NCBI RefSeq assembly: GCF_003255815.1
Contig: NC_037682.1
Coordinates: forward strand, 3,438,839 to 3,502,838
Length of the DNA stretch: 64,000 nt
Direction: 5' to 3'
Source: Theropithecus gelada
Lineage: Eukaryota; Chordata; Mammalia; Primates; Cercopithecidae
Shown: in pieces, positions 11,165 to 23,049 of the stretch
Layout of the letters: each line of letters begins with the position of its first letter
Position numbering within the stretch: the stretch's first letter is position 1
Program-made: the position numbers and the translations under genes
The notes under the pieces: model-generated
Database searches by the model: none
What the model was told of the DNA's origin: nothing
What the model saw: only the letters and a program-made list of their open reading frames with translations

Positions 11165-11892
11165 CTTTTTTGAGTGACTTCAACAACAAGTATTTGTCTT
11201 TCACAATTCTGGAGGCTGGAAAGTCTAAGACTAAGGTGTGTACTTGTCTGTTCTCACATTGCTGTAAAGAACTACCTGAGACTGGGTAATTTATAAAGAA
11301 AATAGGTTTGATTGACTCACCGTTCCACAGGCTGTACAGGAAGCATAGCTGGGAGGTCTCAGGAAACTTAAAATCATGGCGGAAGGCAAAGGGGAAGGAG
11401 GCATGTCTTACATGGCTGGAGCAGGAGGAAGAGAGGCCAGGGGGAGGAGCCGCACACTTCAAAGCAACCAGATCTCATGAGTACTCATCCCTATCACAAG
11501 AACAGCAAGGGGTAAGTCCACCCCCATGGTCCAATCACCTCCCCCTGAGCCTCCTCCTCCAACATTGGGGATTACAGTTCCACATGAGATTTGGGTGGGG
11601 CCACAAATCCAAACCATGTCAAGGTGCAAGCAGGCTTGGTGTCTGATGAGAGCGTGGTTGCTGGTTTGCAGATGGTCACCATTTTGCTGTATCCTCACCT
11701 GGCAGAGGCAGACAGAAAGCTGGCTCTCTGGTGTCCTTTCTCATAAGGACACTTACGAGGAAGGACCCCTCCCTCATGCCTTCACCTAGATCTAATTCAC
11801 TCCCATAGGCCTCACTTCCAAATATCGTCACATTCCGGGGGAGGGTTCCAACCTACAAATGTTTCAGGGACACACACATTCAACCCATAGCA
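11165..11892 (-). mobile_element. Older MaLR-type LTR (MLT1-like), reverse, split by a younger LTR
   Basis: 'caattctggaggctggaaagtctaagactaaggtg' (before 11239) continues after 11626 with 'tggtgtcctttctcataaggacactta' and 'ctcacttccaaatatcgtcacattc'. These are reverse-strand pieces of one older LTR. Outer edges are approximate. Confidence 0.65.
11239..11621 (-). mobile_element. Solo MaLR LTR (THE1/MST class), reverse
   Basis: 383 bp from TGTACTTGTCTGTTC through 'gagactgggtaatttataaagaaa' and 'aaaatcatggcggaaggcaaagg' to '..tccaaaccatgtca'. A perfect 5-bp target duplication AGGTG lies at 11234-11238 and 11622-11626. It is nested in the older LTR at 11165-11892. Confidence 0.9.
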
Positions 11893-12235
11893 GTAATGAT
11901 GCTGTATCAATTTGGAGCTGATAGTAAACTAGCCCAAAGTGATTCTCCAGTCTCTCTCTTCCCCTACCATAGTGACAGAGAAGGCCACATGGTCTAAATA
12001 ACACGGCTAGAAGTTAGTTGGTAGAACCTTCCTCAGCATGGCCTCTGGGTGACTAGCAGAGTCTTCCAAAAACCTCAGTAGACACGCAGTGTGAGTTAGA
12101 AATAAACTTTTGGGTTCAATCACTGAGATTTGGGGATAGTCGTTCTCTTTTCCTTTCTTTCATTTTTTAAAATACTTCCAACTGTATTTATAGTGAAAGA
12201 GAGGGTTCTTATTTTTTTGGGAAACACATTCTGAT

Positions 12236-12430
12236 ATTATTTTATTTTGTTTTTATTTTACTTTAAGTTCTGGGATACATGTGCTGAACGTGCAGGTTTG
12301 TTACATACATATACAGTGCCATGGTGGTTTGCTGCCCCTATCAACCCTTCATCTAGGCTTTATGCCCCTGCATGCATTAGGTATTTGTCCTAATGCTCTC
12401 CCCTCCCCTTTTCCTCCAACCCCCTTTCCT
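12236..12430 (-). mobile_element. L1 3' end fragment, reverse
   Basis: T-rich start, then 'tactttaagttctgggatacatgtgctgaacgtgcaggtttgttac', the reverse of a primate L1 3' UTR. It stops near the C-rich 'tcctccaacccc'. Confidence 0.8.
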
Positions 12431-12432
12431 TG

Positions 12433-13137
12433 TCTTTTTAAAACAAGTTTCCATTTTTCTTTTAGATTTAGGGGAAACATGTGCAGGTTTGTTACCAGGG
12501 AATATTGTGTGGTGCTGAGGTTTTGGTCTTCTACTGATCCCGTCACCCAGGTAGTGAACGTAGCACCCAACAGGAATGTTTTTGGCCCTTGCCCCCTCCC
12601 AGCCTCCCTCCTTTTGGAGTTGCCAGTATCTGTGGTTCCTATCTTTATGTCCATGTGAACCCAGGATTTAGCTCCCATGGGTAAGTGAGAACATGTGGTA
12701 TTTGGCTTTCTGTTTCCATATTAGTTTGCTTAGGATAATGGCCTCCAGCTGCATCCATGTGGCTGCAACAGATATCATTTCATTTTTCATGGCTGCATAA
12801 TATTCTATGGTGTATGCATACCGCGTTTTCTTTGCATCCACCCTGCTGGACACCTGGGTTGCTTCCACGTCTTTGCTCTTGTGAACAGTTGCTGTGACGA
12901 GCAGGCAGGTGCAGGTGTGTTTTGGTCGAATGTTTATTTTTCTTTGGATATGTACCCAGTGATGAGTGGGACTGCTGGGTTGAATGGTAGTTCTGTTTCA
13001 GGTTCTTAGAGATATCTCCAAACTGCTTTCCACAGTGGCCGAACGAACTTACACTCCCACCAATAGTGCATAACATAAGCATTCCCTTTTCTCTGCAGCC
13101 TTGCCAGCATCTGTCGTTTTTTGACTTTTTAATAATT
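12433..13137 (-). mobile_element. Second L1 3' region, reverse
   Basis: A second L1 3' end in the same orientation: 'tttagatttaggggaaacatgtgcaggtttgttacc' through 'acactcccaccaatagtgcataac'. Probably the 3' part of the element whose 5' part is inverted at 13290-14110. Confidence 0.8.
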
Positions 13138-13289
13138 GTTTATCTGCTTTTCTGCTGAGACCTCTCTCCCTTTAGACATGCGTGGGTGATTAGCAGGTGG
13201 AAAGGGTCTGGGGTAAAAAGAAATTGCCCATTAAGATGTTGAGACAACCCAAACTGAGTTTTTTTTGTTGTTGTTTTGTTTTTTTTTGC

Positions 13290-14110
13290 AGAAATAGAAA
13301 AGCCCATCCTAGAATTTTTATGGAATCTCATGGGACCTAAATGGCCAAAACAATCTTGAAAAAGGACAAAGCTGGAGGACTCACATGCCCTGATTTTGAA
13401 AGCTTTTGCAAAGCTACAGTAATCAAGACACTGGCACTGGCATAAAGACAGACACCAAGACCAGCTAGGAGCCCAGAAAGAAACTCTTGAATATGTGGGC
13501 AAATGATTTTTAATAAGGGTGCCAAGACCCTTCAATGTGGAAAGAACAGTCTTTTCAACAAACGGTGCTGGAAAAACTGAAAATCCACACGGAAAAGCAC
13601 CAAGCTGGACCCTTCTCCTAAACCGCATACAAAAATTAACTCGAAATGGATCCAAGTCCTAAACATAAGAGCTGAAAACATAAAACTTTTAGAAGAAAAC
13701 GTAGGGGAAAGGCTTCGTGACATTGGATTTGGCAATGATTTCTTGGATATGACACCAAGGCCCAGGCAACAAAAGAAAAAACAGACAAATTGGACATCAT
13801 CAGAATTAAAAACTTTTGTGTATCAAAGTCACCATCAAGAGTGAAAAGGCAACCCGAGGAATGGAGAAAACGTCTGCAAATCACGTATCTGAGAAGGGAT
13901 TAGTGTGAGAAGATGTCAAGAACTCCTACAATTCAGCCACCACCCGACAGAAACCAAACAACAGATTCAAAAGCGGGCAAAGGACCAGAATAGAGATTGC
14001 TGCAAAGATGATACACAAATGGACAACCAACACGAAAAGGTGCCGGACGTCGCTAATCATCAGGAAAATGTGAATCAAAACCCCACTGAGGGGCCACCTC
14101 TCCCTGTCAG
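13290..14110 (+). mobile_element. L1 ORF2 segment in opposite orientation (5' inversion)
   Basis: Sense-strand ORF2-derived sequence ('gaaatagaaaagcccatcctagaatttttatggaatctcatggg', 'ttggacatcatcagaattaaaaacttttgtg', 'catcaggaaaatgtgaatcaaaaccccactgag'). Next to the reverse 3' part on its left, it has the geometry of twin-priming inversion. The frame is broken; it is not a functional gene. Confidence 0.8.
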
Positions 14111-14377
14111 GATGACTGCGCTCAAAACACGGCACCTCACTGTGTGCTCTCAGCACCTCACTGCAGCTCAGAGACTCCCCCAGGAGTCCCCTGCACCCCC
14201 AGGGGCGTCTCCAGGGTGCAGGAACGCATTTAACTGTTGTTGCCACATCTCGACGCTCATGGATCCATCCATGCATTAGTGCCTGTGCTCATCATTCCAT
14301 GTACACGGGAGGAGACCCAGCTTGGGCCCCAAGGTGCTCTTCAGCTGGGGCAGCGGGGAAGGAAAAATCTCTCACAA

Positions 14378-14680
14378 GGCCGGGCGCGGTGGCTCATGCT
14401 GTAATCCCAGCACCTTGGGAGGCCGGAGTGGGTGGATCACTTGAGGTCAGGTGTTGGAAATCAGCCTGGTCAACATGGTGAAACCCCATCTATACTAAAA
14501 ATAAAAAAATTAGCCAGGCATGGTGGTATGCGCCTACAATCCCAGCTACTTGGGAGGCTGAGGCAAGAGAATTGCTTGAACCCCGGAGGCAGAGGTTGCA
14601 GTGAGCCGACATCGAGCCACTGCACTCCTGCCTGGGTGACACAGCGAGACTCTGTCTCAAAAAAAAAAAAAAAAAAAAAA
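14378..14680 (+). repeat. Alu (AluS-like), forward
   Basis: GGCCGGGCGCGGTGGCTCATG to a 22-base poly-A. CTCTCACAA occurs on both sides (14369-14377 and from 14681). Confidence 0.93.
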
Positions 14681-15018
14681 CTCTCACAAAAGCTCATAAC
14701 AGAGTGAGGGCGTGAATGCGTGGGATGGGGGCTGGCAGGGTGCTGACTGGTTTTGTGTTGCTGAGAAGGAATGTGGAAAGGCATCTCAGGAGGTGGCATT
14801 TGGGCTGAGTGTGGTCACCCAAAGCAATTGGCCTCTGTCCTCGGCTCTCAGCCCTAGGAGGAGAGGTTTGGCAGGGATGGTCCTTGGCAAGTTCCTTCGG
14901 GGAGCTGCAGGGGACCCTGAGCCTGGTTAGCCAATCGCATGCCTCCCAGTTGCTGGACCTGACAGGTAGAGAAGGCTGCCACAGTGTCCCTGGAAGGGCT
15001 GCGGTCTTCTTTGTGTGT

Positions 15019-15331
15019 GTTTGTTTATTTCAGTCAGGGTCTCACTCTGTCATCCAGGCTGGAGTCCAGTGGCATGATCATGGCTCACTGCAGCCTTAAC
15101 CTCCTGGGCTTAGGCAATCCTCCCACCTCAGCCTTCCAGGTAGCTGAAATGATTTGCAGGCATGTGTCACCACACCCAGGACATTTTATTTTTATTTTTT
15201 TGTAGAGATGGGGTTTTGCCGTGTTGCCCAGGAGGGCCTCAACTCCTGGGCTCAAGCGATCCGCTCCCCCCACACCACTGCCTTGGCCTCCCAAAGTGCT
15301 GGGATGACAGGTAGGGGCCACCGTGCCAGCC
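15019..15331 (-). repeat. AluJ-like, reverse
   Basis: 'tttcagtcagggtctcactctgtcatccaggctgg' to '..gggatgacaggtaggggccaccgtgccagcc'. Old and diverged. Its left-monomer end is the insertion site of the next, younger Alu. Confidence 0.9.
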
Positions 15332-15337
15332 TCCTTT

Positions 15338-15343
<6 letters not shown>

Positions 15344-15376
<33 letters not shown>

Positions 15377-15668
15377 GATTGGACCGCTTTCTTTCCGGGG
15401 ACACTGTGGCAGCCTTCTCTACCTGCTCGTNNNNNNNNNNNNNNNNNNNNNNNNNNNNNNNNNNNNNNNNNNNNNNNNNNNNNNNNNNNNNNNNNNNNNN
15501 NNNNNNNNNNNNNNNNNNNNNNNNNNNCCCGGCTAGTTTTTTGTATTTTTTAGTAGAGACGGGGTTTCACCGTGTTCGCCAGGATGGTCTCGATCTCCTG
15601 ACCTCGTGATCCGCCCGTCTCGGCCTCCCAAAGTGCTGGGATTACAGGCTTGAGCCACCGCGCCCGGC
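15344..15668 (-). repeat. Alu (AluYR-like), reverse, interrupted by gap and anomalous sequence
   Basis: Target duplication AGCCTCCTTTGTT at 15328-15340 and 15670-15682 brackets one insertion. A T run (to 15373) and the right part (15528-15668, CCCGGCTAGTTTTTTG..GCGCCCGGCC) are Alu. Bases 15374-15430, where the GAGACGGAGTCTCGCTCTG arm should be, are not Alu, and 15431-15527 is N. Confidence 0.8.
15431..15527. other. Assembly gap (97 N)
   Basis: A run of 97 undetermined bases inside a young Alu insertion. The length is not a round 100. Confidence 1.
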
Positions 15669-15699
15669 CCAGCCTCCTTTGTTATCTCTGGTCTTATTG

Positions 15700-16110
15700 C
15701 TAGTTTTTCTCGGCAGGGGGTAAGTGACTTGCTGTGTTGTCACTGGACAAGTGCTGGCGAGGCAGGCCATTTGCCTTGGTGGGGGTGGGGAGGGCTTTGA
15801 AACTCCATTTAAATGCTAACGAACTCTGGCCCAGGGCGGCTGGTGTGTTGTAGGGGAGTGTGGGGGTTGGGGGCTGGGTGGCTGCACAGCTTAGAAATCC
15901 CCATGAACTCCGTCCTGACACCCAGCACACAAGCAGCCCAGTGCTTTTCTTTCTCAGGAGCCTCCGTTTCCACCAGCAGAGGAGGAGACAGATGCCTTTC
16001 AGCTGCTGGCTGGTCCCCGGGACCCCACTGCCACTGAGAGCTGACGAGTGGTCAAGTGCACATGAGTGACATGGCCTGGGAGGCAGGAAGAATAGCCCCA
16101 CTGGGGCTGT
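15700..16110. other. No gene seen
   Basis: No recognised repeat; overlapping chance frames on both strands. Confidence 0.4.
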
Positions 16111-16116
16111 CATGTG

Positions 16117-16567
16117 TGTCATGTGCGTCCGTGTGAAGAGACCACCAAACAGGCTTTGTGTGAGCAATAGAGCTTTTTAATTACCTGGGTGCAAGTGGGC
16201 TGAGTCCGAAAAGAGAGTCAGCAGAGGGAGATAAGGGTGGGGCCGTTTTATAGGATTTGGGTAGGTAAAGGAAAATTACAGTCAAAGGGGGGTTGTTCTC
16301 TGGTGGGCAGGAGTAGGGGTCACAAGGTGCTCAGTGGGGGAGCTTTTTGAGCCAGGATGAGCCAGGAAAAGGAATTTCACAAGATAATATCATCGCTTAA
16401 GGCAAGGACCGGCCATTTTCACTTCTTTTGTGGTGGAATGTCATCGGTTAAGGTGAGGCAGGGCATTTGCACTTCTTTTGTGATTCTTCAGTTACTTCCA
16501 GCTATCTGGGCGTATACGTGCAAGTCACAGGGATGCGATGGCTTGACTTGGGCTCAGAGGCCTGACA
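16117..16567 (-). mobile_element. Solo LTR7-type LTR (HERV-H group), reverse
   Basis: 451 bp. The reverse complement begins TGTCAGGCCTCTGAGCCC and ends near ..GTCTCTTCACACGGACGC, both LTR7 hallmarks, with 'cctataaaacggccccacccttatctccc' and 'ttcggactcagcccactt' inside. Perfect 5-bp target duplication ATGTG at 16112-16116 and 16568-16572. No internal retroviral sequence is present. Confidence 0.92.
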
Positions 16568-16577
16568 ATGTGGTCTT

Positions 16578-16880
16578 TCTTTTTTTTTTTTTTTTTTTGA
16601 GACGGAGTCTCGCTCTGTCACTCAGGCTGGAGTGCAGTGGCTGGATCTCAGCTCACTGCAAGCTCCGCCTCCCAGGTTTACGCCATTCTCCTGCCTCAGC
16701 CTCCCGAGTAGCTGGGACTGCAGGTGCCCGCCACCTTGCCCGGCTAGTTTTTTGTATTTTTTAGTAGAGACGGGGTTTCACGGGGTTAGCCAGGATGGTC
16801 TCGATCTCCTGACCTTGTGATCCGCCCGTCTCGGCCTCCCAAAGTGCTGGGATTACAGGCTTGAGCCACCGCGCCCGGCT
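16578..16880 (-). repeat. Alu (AluYR-like), reverse, at the LTR7 edge
   Basis: Full-length young Alu with duplication GACAATGTGGTCTT at 16564-16577 and 16881-16894. It landed on the last bases of the LTR7 copy and so is younger than it. Confidence 0.95.
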
Positions 16881-16899
16881 GACAATGTGGTCTTCAGCA

Positions 16900-17010
16900 C
16901 AGTCCATACCATTACTCCCTTACGGGCGAGGATGTGCAGCTCAGAGAGGTGCAGTGACCTGCCTGAGGTCTACAGCCCCAAATGGCAGATGACAGGCTCA
17001 ATTCCAGGCT
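16900..17010 (+). repeat. MIR-like fragment
   Basis: 'gcagctcagagaggtgcagtgacctgcctgaggtctacagc' matches the MIR core pattern. Confidence 0.55.
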
Positions 17011-17690
17011 TGTCTGCGGGGTGCCCTCCCTGGGCATAGGGGCTGCCAACTGTCTGTGAATGTGAGGCTCATGAAGGAGACGGGTGAGAAGCCTGAACAC
17101 TGGTGGCTGTGAGCTCCTAAACTGCAAAGACAAATAACATCCAAAGGTGAGTCTCATTAAATTGTGATTGGGGCGTGGGGTGCAGATGTATGTGCACATG
17201 TGCACATGTGTGTGTATACACACATTTATAAAATTTCACTCTTTGGTCACATTAACAGGGATATAGTGTGCATATCATAGGAGGTGATAATCCCAATGTA
17301 TTGTAACCTGATCAAATGACACCTGAGCTTGTGGATCAGCAATGGGCACAAAGACATAGATAAATAGGGATGAACCTAGAATAGGGCAGGCTGGCTGGTG
17401 ACGGGCCACTCCATTGGGTTTTGTGGGGGAATATGAAGGGAATGGAGAGCTTGCTGCCCTGCTTTTAGGGCTCCCTGGAGCAGAACTGGGTCTGGAGTGT
17501 CCTCTTGAGGATTCAGAGATTACAACCAGGCTCAGTGGGAAAGATTCCACTGTCGGTTCTTGGAGTCTGTGTGGGTGAACCAAGGCATTGCTGGGCCACA
17601 TTCACTCAGGAGACCATAGCTGGGTGGGAAGCCAGGTGGTGACTTTTGCATCCTTCCAACGCTAGGATTCGATTAGGAAGGTGTTTCGGT

Positions 17691-18067
17691 CCATTTTGTG
17701 CTGCTCTAACAGAATAGCTGAGACTGGGTAATTTATACACAGAAATGTATTTTCTTGCAGTTCTGGAGGCTGGGGACGTCCAAGATGAAGGCTCCAGCGG
17801 GTTTGCTGTCTGGTGAGGGCCCCCATCTCTGCTTCCAAAACGGTGCCTCGTTGCTGTGACCTCTGCGGTGCAGGAGTGCTGTGTCCTCACAGGGCAGAAG
17901 GGAGGGGAGGGCAGAAGGGGGCCAAACCCCAGGCAGCGGCATTAACCTATTCATGGGGCACAGCCCAGGAGCTAAACACCTGTCAAGAGGCCCCGACACC
18001 CCGCACTGTCGCACTGGGGGTTACGCTTCCAACACATGAGCTTTGGGGCCACATTCAGTCCACAGCA
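17691..18067 (-). mobile_element. Solo MaLR LTR (MST-like), reverse
   Basis: 'gtgtttcggtccattttgtgctgctctaacagaatagctgagactgggtaatttata' to '..attcagtccacagca', with GGAAG at 17686-17690 and 18068-18072 as the target duplication. Confidence 0.82.
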
Positions 18068-18521
18068 GGAAGTGTCTCCTTTGAAGATTTTTTTATTAGT
18101 GAAAATAAACTTGGCTGAAAATGGATTCATAGATTTTAAAGCCGTCAGATTAGGATGTTTGTAAGATGCAGCTGACCTAGAAGTAAATGGTAGCATTAAG
18201 TAGGGGGAAAAGTGTAGCAAAATGCAACTTTCTGAGTAGATGATGATTTTATAAAATCACAGGCAAATCCCACAGAAGATTAGCTCCCCTGCCACATCAG
18301 TGGTCACCAACTGTGGCTGTAGTGGTGAAGAGACAGGGAGGGGGTGGGGCTGATGAATGGGCAGGTTTGGGGCCTCCACCCCTGTTTTAAGCAGAATAGC
18401 TCCATATTCACCATAGTGTTGCTTTGGTGAGTTTTCACGTGATGGCCAAAGCCAATTCCTGCCCTAGAAAAAACGTGAAGAAGCCCTGGGGCTCTATTAA
18501 AATATAAAATATTAGTACTTA

Positions 18522-18820
18522 GGCCGGGTGTGGTGGCTCACGCCTGCAATCGCAGCACTTTGAGAGGCTGAGGTGGGCAGATCACACGGTCAGGAGATCG
18601 AGACCATCCTGGCTAACATGGTGAAACCCCATCTCTACTAAAAATACAAAAAATTAGCCAGGCATGGTGGTGGTACGCATCTGTAGTCCTAGCTACTTGG
18701 GAGGCTGAGGCAGGAGAATTGCTTGAACCCGGGAGGCGGAGGTTGCAGTGAGCTGAGATCGCGCCCCTGCACTCTAGCCTGGGTGACAGAGGGAGACTCT
18801 GTCTCAAAAAAAAAAAAAAA
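18522..18820 (+). repeat. Alu (AluS-like), forward
   Basis: GGCCGGGTGTGGTGGCTCACGCC through CTCAAAAAAAAAAAAAA. Confidence 0.93.
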
Positions 18821-19080
18821 TTGTATTTAGTGGTGGGGTGGTGCCTTTGGTCAGCAGCCCTCAGGACATACTTGTGAGCTGGCAGAGGGTGTGATCTGGT
18901 GCCAGATATGCTCTAACGGGGGTTCCGGTGACAAGGATCCAAGGGCCCACAGCACAAAGCCAGTGAAGGCAGACTCCAGGGTCGCAGTGGGGACTCCCCA
19001 ATGTCTGGAGGAGACCAGGGAATTAGCATTTTCAACAAAGGTTCAGGTGAGTCTTAGCTTATTCAACCAAAAAACCGTAG

Positions 19081-19481
19081 TGCTATGGTCTGGATCTGTG
19101 TCCCCACCCACATCTCACGTAGAATTGTAATCCCCAATGCTGGAGGTGAGGCCTGCTGGGAGGTGATTGGATCCTGGGGGTGGATTCCCCACTTTGGTGC
19201 TGTTCTTGTGATAGTGAGTTCTCCCCAGACACCGTTATTAAAAAGTGTGCAGCACTGCCCGCCCCCCACCTTTCTTCTTCTCCGGCCATGTGCAGCCCTG
19301 GCTGCCCCTTTGCCTTCCACCATGATGGATTGTAAGTTTCCTGAGGCCTCCCCTGAAGCCGAGCAGATGCCGGTAGCACGATTCCTGTATGGCCTGCAGA
19401 ACCGTGAGCCAATTCAACCTCTTCTCTTTATAACCCAGTCTCAGGCATTTCTTTATAGCAGTGCAAGAAGGGCCTAATACA
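19081..19481 (+). mobile_element. Solo MaLR LTR (MST/THE1 class), forward
   Basis: 401 bp from TGCTATGGTCTGGATCTGTGTCCCC to ..GCAAGAAGGGCCTAATACA, including 'ataacccagtctcaggcatttctttatagcagtg'. The likely target duplication is CGTAG (19076-19080) / TGTAG (19482-19486), differing by one CpG-type change. Confidence 0.88.
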
Positions 19482-19486
19482 TGTAG

Positions 19487-22400
19487 CTCCAGAGGGCAGC
19501 CCAGCCAAGAATGGAAAGTTCCAGAAGGGTCCTCAGCAAGACTGGCTCTGACACAGGAGGGGAACAGGCCTCATAAATGGGGGCAGCTGCTTGGGAATCG
19601 GTGGCTTCTACAATGAAGCCGAGGGATGTGGATGTGGGAGCTACACACGAGGAGGTGATGGCTCGAAAGCCAAGAATATTCAGGGAGAAAGCATAAAACA
19701 GTGGAGAGGCACCACCGCCAGCCAGGTGTGTTTCTGGTGGCCTGCACAGAAACTCATCTGCCCCTTCTCTGCTGCTTGTAAGCCTACTCCTTCAGCTCTG
19801 GGCTCTGGCCTCACCTCCTCCTGGAAGCCCTCCGAGATCTCCTCCTAGTTCAGCTCACCTCCCTGAAGCCCCGGGGTGGGAACTGGAGGTGACTGTGGCT
19901 GTAAGCCCTGGGAGATAGACCCCAGTCTGGGTTTGTCTGCCAGGGTCTGAAGAATGTGGGGTTGCTTAGCAGGACTCCGTGCCCAGCTGAGGCCAGGGGA
20001 CTTGGGGGAGTGATGTGGTCAGAAGGGACTCTGATGTCCTTGTTCTTGGGACTTGTTATCCTCCTTTTCTCCCAGCTGGGGTGCTTTTGCTCGGTGGAGC
20101 ATCCACGTGCAATTTGTAAACAGGAACACATTCACTGCAGGTGAGGCTGGCTCTGGTAATCATCCATACACGTAGGGAGCATGCAGGTGGAGGCTTGTGA
20201 GTTTCAGGTGGCAGCATCCTTTCCTGAGAGCACCTCCCTTCTCCTCCCAGCCCCTGTCTCCCCCTGTCTCTTCCTTCCCCCAGGGACCTGGCTCGGGCCT
20301 GTGGCTCGGCAGCCAGAGCTGAAGCGAGTGGCTGTGGGCAGATCTGCCCTGGCAGAGAAGAGGGCAGGGTGGGCCTCGGTGGGGTGACCCAACTGCTCCC
20401 CAGACAACCTCTCCTGGGGCCACTGTTGCCCCCTCCTCCCTCCAAACCAGGTCATTCAGGCTCTGGTGCTTCTGTGAGCACCACCTGCTTTCCATAGAGC
20501 CCCTCGAATCAAGCAGCACCTTCCCTGTACAACGCCAGCTGCAGGCTCCCAGGAGGCACCCAGAGAGGGTCTCCCTCCCAGCTCTGGGATTCCTACTTTA
20601 TTGGTGGTGGCACTTGCGGGGTCCAGGCCTCAGGGATTCTACCAGTTCCCCAGTGGTGTGGAAGTGTAGTCAGGGTGAAAACCTAGAAGGAATGGGTTCC
20701 CTTGGGATTTCCAGAAACCCCCAAACTGGACAGGGAGGCCATGGACGACTCAGCTCATTTTCTGGGTCAGGGCTCAGCAGGCCCCAGGGAACTGAGCCCC
20801 TGACACTCAGACGGGACAGGGGTCAAAGGGAAGATCCCTCCAACTTCTGAAGGGCTGTGCGATATGACGAGCAGGAGTAGGGGGCGGCTCAGCCCCTCCA
20901 GGGCCACAGTCGGCTGGAATTGGCCACCGTCCTTTCTCAGAAGCAGAAAGTCCAGGAGATGTGGGCACACCGGCTCCCCAGCCCCCGACACACGCACAGA
21001 TGCCTCTCTACGGTGTGAATAAGTCACTTGGCACAAAATGCTGTGAGTGGGTACCCACTGGGACTTCAGCTCCAGGCATGAGGGGGATTTGAGGGCAGAG
21101 GCAGGGTAAGGGGACCCACCTGTGTGTGCCACCCCAGGAGGTTGTTGCTCTGGAATCTCAGGGAGTCCCCCTTCCCCTTGCTTTAATGATTTTCAGCCTG
21201 GAGCTCTACCCGGGAACCTAGATGCTACCCGCATCCCAGAGAGGAGGACATGGGTGGAGGGTGTGTTTGGGGTGAGACGGGAGGCCTGGATTGAGGGGCC
21301 AGTGGTGGTCTGGGAGCACAGCTCCCACTTCTCCCTTCACCAAGGACACGTTCCCCAACACTGCATGGGCAGAGGGGCGTGGCCGGGCCAACCAGAAGGG
21401 AGGGCACCCCCAGGCCTGTGGCCACCTCCACCTTTTCCCACTTGGCCTATTTGTTCTTTCCAGCTCTTTCTGGCATTTTCCGGCATTTTCTGGCCAGAGT
21501 AGAACTGTAGAGGTCCTTGATGGACGAGATCCTTCCTGACGAAGAAGGAGGGATAGTTACCCTTGTCCCCCGCCAAGGTTAGGCCTCTACCTTCCTGACC
21601 AGAGGGAGGTGCAGCAGGAAGGGTACCCTCCCACTGGGGCAGCTCTACCCCAGCCCCGGGTCCAGGGCGTCTAGGGAGGGATGTGGCCTCCCTGCATCAC
21701 CTCCTCTGCCCTCCCCTACCCCCCTTCCCTCCTTCCAGGTTGGCCCCAGGACCAGGCCCCTTCTGAGACAGGGGTGTGGGGGATGCTGAGGACAGAGGGT
21801 CTTAGGAACCAGGAAACTGTCTCTGCAGGCCTGCTGCACGCCCCTGCTCCCAGGGTGTGGGTGGGGGGGAGGTAGATGCTCCTTCTCCTTTGGGGCTGCC
21901 TGTGCTCCTGCTGCCTCTTAGGCTATTTTGCAGGGTGCACCCTCTACTTAGAGACCCCCTCGAAGTCCGGGGAGATGCCCACCGCTCTGCCTGGTCCTCT
22001 GCAGTGAGCTACTCAGGCAGCGCTCCCTAATTCACACTGGGGTGTGACGGATTGCTACTCGTTTATCTTGAGTCTTTGTGAGGCTTTTACATTCTTACTG
22101 AGAAGCAAAACCTTCATCCCCTTGACCCCAAAGGAGCACGTGGTGACCATCTCCTCCCCTGAAGAACAGCTGCCGAGGGCTGGGAAGGAGAAGGATAGGG
22201 ACCCCCCATCGCAGGTCTCTCCAAAACCTCAGCCTAGCAGACAACCCAGCAGGCCGTTTAGCCTTCCCGGGCCTCAGCCTTCCCATCTGTGAAATGGAGA
22301 TCGTCATAGCACCTTCCTGGCAAAGGTTTTGTAGAAGTGAATGTGAGAGTGCTCACAAACATCAAGGCCCCGTGCCCAACATGCAGCTGGCACCCCATTA

Positions 22401-23000
22401 ATGCTCCACTAGTCCCAGTGGTGGGGACCAGTGAGTAGCGGCGCTGGGAAGGGTCCAGGCTCACGGGGTCACTCATTATGGACAGGGTGGGCTTCCGCCT
22501 CCTGTCCCGTGCAGCTCCCATCCAGCTTCTCCCGCCTGCTCTTCCTAGCAACGGCCTTGGCCAAACCCTCCCACACTGACCCCTGCCGGGAAGAGAGGAA
22601 GCTGCTCTGGGAAATTGGGGAAGTGGGAAAAACTCATTGCACCTTGACTGAGACAAGAGCCGGCTGGAAGGCGGGCAGGCTCCCTGGCACCCCCGAGGCC
22701 TACGCCTGACTGGCCGGGAGACTTCTCCCACGGCCCCCGCCTTCCGGGACTGTTGTAAGCTGCCAAAAGTCTCCCTGTCACCGTGCGGGGCCGGGTGTAG
22801 CACCTGTGGCTCAGCTCACCTGCAGGAAGCAGTCGGCCCAGGACGCTTCTGCCTTGGGCCCTGGACCTGCCCCGGGACCCTGATTGAGCGGGGAGCAGGT
22901 AGGCTGCAGGTCTTTGCTGCAGACCTTGGTTCCTCCCTAGCCAGTGGGATGTGCTTGGGGCCCCACCTAGGTGGCTCTGGGGCCAACCCTGGACAGTCAG
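19487..23000. other. No gene seen; GC-rich single-copy-looking stretch
   Basis: Many long overlapping frames occur on both strands, but none looks like a protein family and none has convincing exon structure. A MIR-like fragment, reverse, is visible near 22255-22320 ('cttcccatctgtgaaatggaga'). Confidence 0.5.
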
Positions 23001-23049
23001 AGGCAGGCTGGTGCTCAAAGACCTCCCTCCTGTGGCAGCTCCCCTGCCT

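Noticed and set aside
15154..15609. Open frames running through the N gap
   Set aside because: They consist of Alu sequence plus undetermined bases, so they carry no information.
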